64,000 nt of DNA. Source: Saccharothrix sp. NRRL B-16348 (lineage in GTDB: Bacteria; Actinomycetota; Actinomycetes; Mycobacteriales; Pseudonocardiaceae). Each line of letters begins with the position of its first letter. Within the stretch, counting starts at the first letter, position 1. The position numbers and the translations under genes are program-made. Below are positions 62,900 through 64,000 of this stretch, piece after piece. Location of the stretch: contig NZ_LGED01000219.1 of NCBI RefSeq assembly GCF_001280085.1, positions 1 to 64,000 on the forward strand, written 5' to 3'. Below the pieces are notes generated by a model. The model did not search any database and had not been told where the DNA came from. It saw nothing but the letters and a program-made list of their open reading frames with translations.

Positions 62900-63718
62900 T
62901 CAACGCCCTTCGGGGCGTGGCGGCAGCTGCATGCCCGCGGGCGGGGTCGGCGGGTCGGTCTGCGCCGGCCTGGCCGGGCGGGCGGCGGCCGTCACGGGCT
63001 CCTGCGCGCGGCCCGTCACGGCGTCGTCCGAGCGGCGCGGCGCGGGCGCGATGTTCGCCGACTCCTCCTGGATGCGGTTGAGCCAGCCCTCCCAGCGCTG
63101 CTGCATCGGGCGGATCAGGCCGCCGCCGACGCCGATCACGATCACGCCGGCGACCGTGGCCAGCACCGTGATCAGGACCGGCATGGTGACCGCGACGGCG
63201 ATGCCGAGCTGGTTGAGCGCGGCGATGACGCCGAGCGCGACGATGAAGCCGTACGTGATGTTGCCCAGGATCCTCGTGTACGGGCGGTTGCCCAGCGCGC
63301 CGGTCACCAGGCCCTTCAGCGCCTTGCCGATCGCGGCGGCGACGAGCACCAGGACGATGGCCACGATGATGCGCGGCAGGTACGCGATGACGTCGTTGAG
63401 CAGGGCGCTCACCGCGTTGCCGGTGCCGAACACGCCGAACGCGAGCTGGAGGGCGATCAGCAGCACGAAGTAGTAGACCAGCTTCACGATCAGGCCGGAG
63501 GCGTCGATCGGGGACCTCGACATCGCGCCGCCCAGGCCGGAGCGCTCGACCAGCCGGTCGAAGCCGACCCGCTTGAGCAGGAACCCGACGGCCTTGGCCA
63601 GCGCCTTGGCGATCAGCCAACCGATGAACAGCACGACTAGGAAGCCGAGGAGTTTCGGCACGAACGTGGCCACCATCGTCCACGCCTGCCCGAGTCCTTC
63701 GGTGATCTGGGTACCCAC
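62900..63718 (-). CDS. CmpX/MscS-like conserved TM-helix membrane protein
   Basis: A 272-residue protein with conserved TM-helix repeats (PF05552 type): FVPKLLGFLVVLFIGWLIAKALAKAVGFLLKRVGFD and, later, DVIAYLPRIIVAIVLVLVAAAIG, each an amphipathic pore-like helix, then a charged proline-rich tail. Related to mechanosensitive channel-like CmpX, but the MscS beta domain is missing. GTG 63718 is 5 bases after AAGGAGGG. Osmotic or membrane stress is a likely context. Confidence 0.85.
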   Translation of the reverse strand: MGTQITEGLGQAWTMVATFVPKLLGFLVVLFIGWLIAKALAKAVGFLLKRVGFDRLVERSGLGGAMSRSPIDASGLIVKLVYYFVLLIALQLAFGVFGTGNAVSALLNDVIAYLPRIIVAIVLVLVAAAIGKALKGLVTGALGNRPYTRILGNITYGFIVALGVIAALNQLGIAVAVTMPVLITVLATVAGVIVIGVGGGLIRPMQQRWEGWLNRIQEESANIAPAPRRSDDAVTGRAQEPVTAAARPARPAQTDPPTPPAGMQLPPRPEGR

Positions 63719-63871
63719 GACGACCCTCCTTCGCATTTCGCTTGTGGTGGAGATCGTTTCTCAGTGCGCATCACCCGGCAACCTGAAGTGGTGGCACGAA
63801 AGGGTGACTGACGTGGCGGTTCTCGCGTCGGCAGTCCAGAGTGGAATCACCGGTGGGGACCGGGGAGAGGG

Positions 63872-63910
63872 AAACGCCCGGCGCGGAGGTTTTCGCGCCG
63901 GGCGTTTTCG
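63872..63910 (-). terminator. Perfect 14-bp hairpin with T-tract
   Basis: AAACGCCCGGCGCG (63872-63885) and CGCGCCGGGCGTTT (63894-63907) with an 8-base loop. It lies just past the stop of the partial gene at 63931 (minus strand). Confidence 0.85.
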
Positions 63911-63930
63911 CGTGGGTGGCCGATCGCGGT

Positions 63931-64000
63931 TCAGAACAGGGCGGACAGGCCCCGGCCGGCCAGGTAGGCCCGCACGTGCTGCGCCGAGGTCGCCTGGTTC
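63931..64000 (-). CDS. C-terminal end of a gene running off the window
   Basis: Twenty-two C-terminal residues (NQATSAQHVRAYLAGRGLSALF) end at TGA 63931-63933, followed by a strong terminator. The rest lies beyond 64000, so the product cannot be named. Confidence 0.6.
   Translation of the reverse strand, partial: NQATSAQHVRAYLAGRGLSALF

Overview
The window is very GC-rich DNA with strong G/C bias at third codon positions, many GTG starts and several apparently leaderless genes. Gene content points to an actinomycete of the Pseudonocardiales type (Saccharothrix, Actinosynnema or Lentzea-like). The markers are the fused aerobic chain genes ctaE-qcrC-qcrA-qcrB, ctaC-ctaF beside asnB, actinobacterial DUF3043 and DUF3052 proteins, a homodimeric AceE and an F420-type oxidoreductase. 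The genus is an inference from gene content; no 16S gene is present.

Layout. 1-201: copy A of a dispersed non-coding repeat. 0.2-1.4 kb: HAD-like protein and nitroreductase. 1.6-5.9 kb (minus): qcrB, qcrA, qcrC and ctaE, joined by ATGA overlaps. 5.9-7.9 kb: conserved protein, receiver-like protein, trpD. 8-10.6 kb: divergent LysR and metallo-beta-lactamase-fold pair, then plsC. 10.6-14.1 kb: ctaF and ctaC (minus), divergent asnB. 14.2-16.1 kb: MerR and MFS pair around a shared palindrome, then a small ORF. 16.4-24.1 kb: PASTA protein, erpA, glycerate kinase, DUF3043 protein, a frameshifted subtilisin, aldo/keto reductase, HEAT-repeat protein, DUF4082 protein. 24.2-26.5 kb: cobU-cobT-cobS, the nucleotide-loop assembly end of cobalamin synthesis. 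26.5-33.8 kb: HTH/GIY-YIG protein, ilvE, amino acid permease, pepA, SDR and TetR pair. 33.9-45.8 kb is rich in lipoate metabolism: lpd and the E2 gene (sucB), then lipB and lipA, separated by repeat copies B and C and by SDR, PAP2, LLM and TetR genes.

46.8-52.8 kb looks accessory. It holds a probable truncated DUF6119/TIGR04141 fragment, a membrane protein, an XRE/TPR regulator with a phosphotransferase and a flavoprotein, and a degenerate prim-pol-like protein. It ends at tRNA-Val(UAC). 53-57 kb: AhpE-type peroxiredoxin, DUF3052 protein and aceE, which uses lipoylated E2. 57.2-60.4 kb: a two-gene unit joining a class III cyclase-like domain, a membrane helix and a substrate-binding domain with an orphan solute-binding lipoprotein. 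A 149-bp MITE-like element sits exactly between two convergent stop codons at 60.44-60.59 kb. Next to it is a PnuC-family gene read from an FMN riboswitch, so it is probably the riboflavin transporter RibM. A beta-propeller phytase, a CmpX/MscS-like membrane protein and the 3' end of one more gene close the window.

How the genes work together. qcrCAB with ctaC/E/F makes the bcc-aa3 supercomplex. lipB and lipA lipoylate E2 at two lysines, and lpd and aceE complete the oxo-acid dehydrogenases. Divergent regulator/target pairs with visible operators occur at least four times (LysR, MerR and two TetR). The most unusual signals are the structured dispersed repeat, the cyclase/binding-protein unit, the MITE inserted at overlapping stops, and the HTH/GIY-YIG protein.
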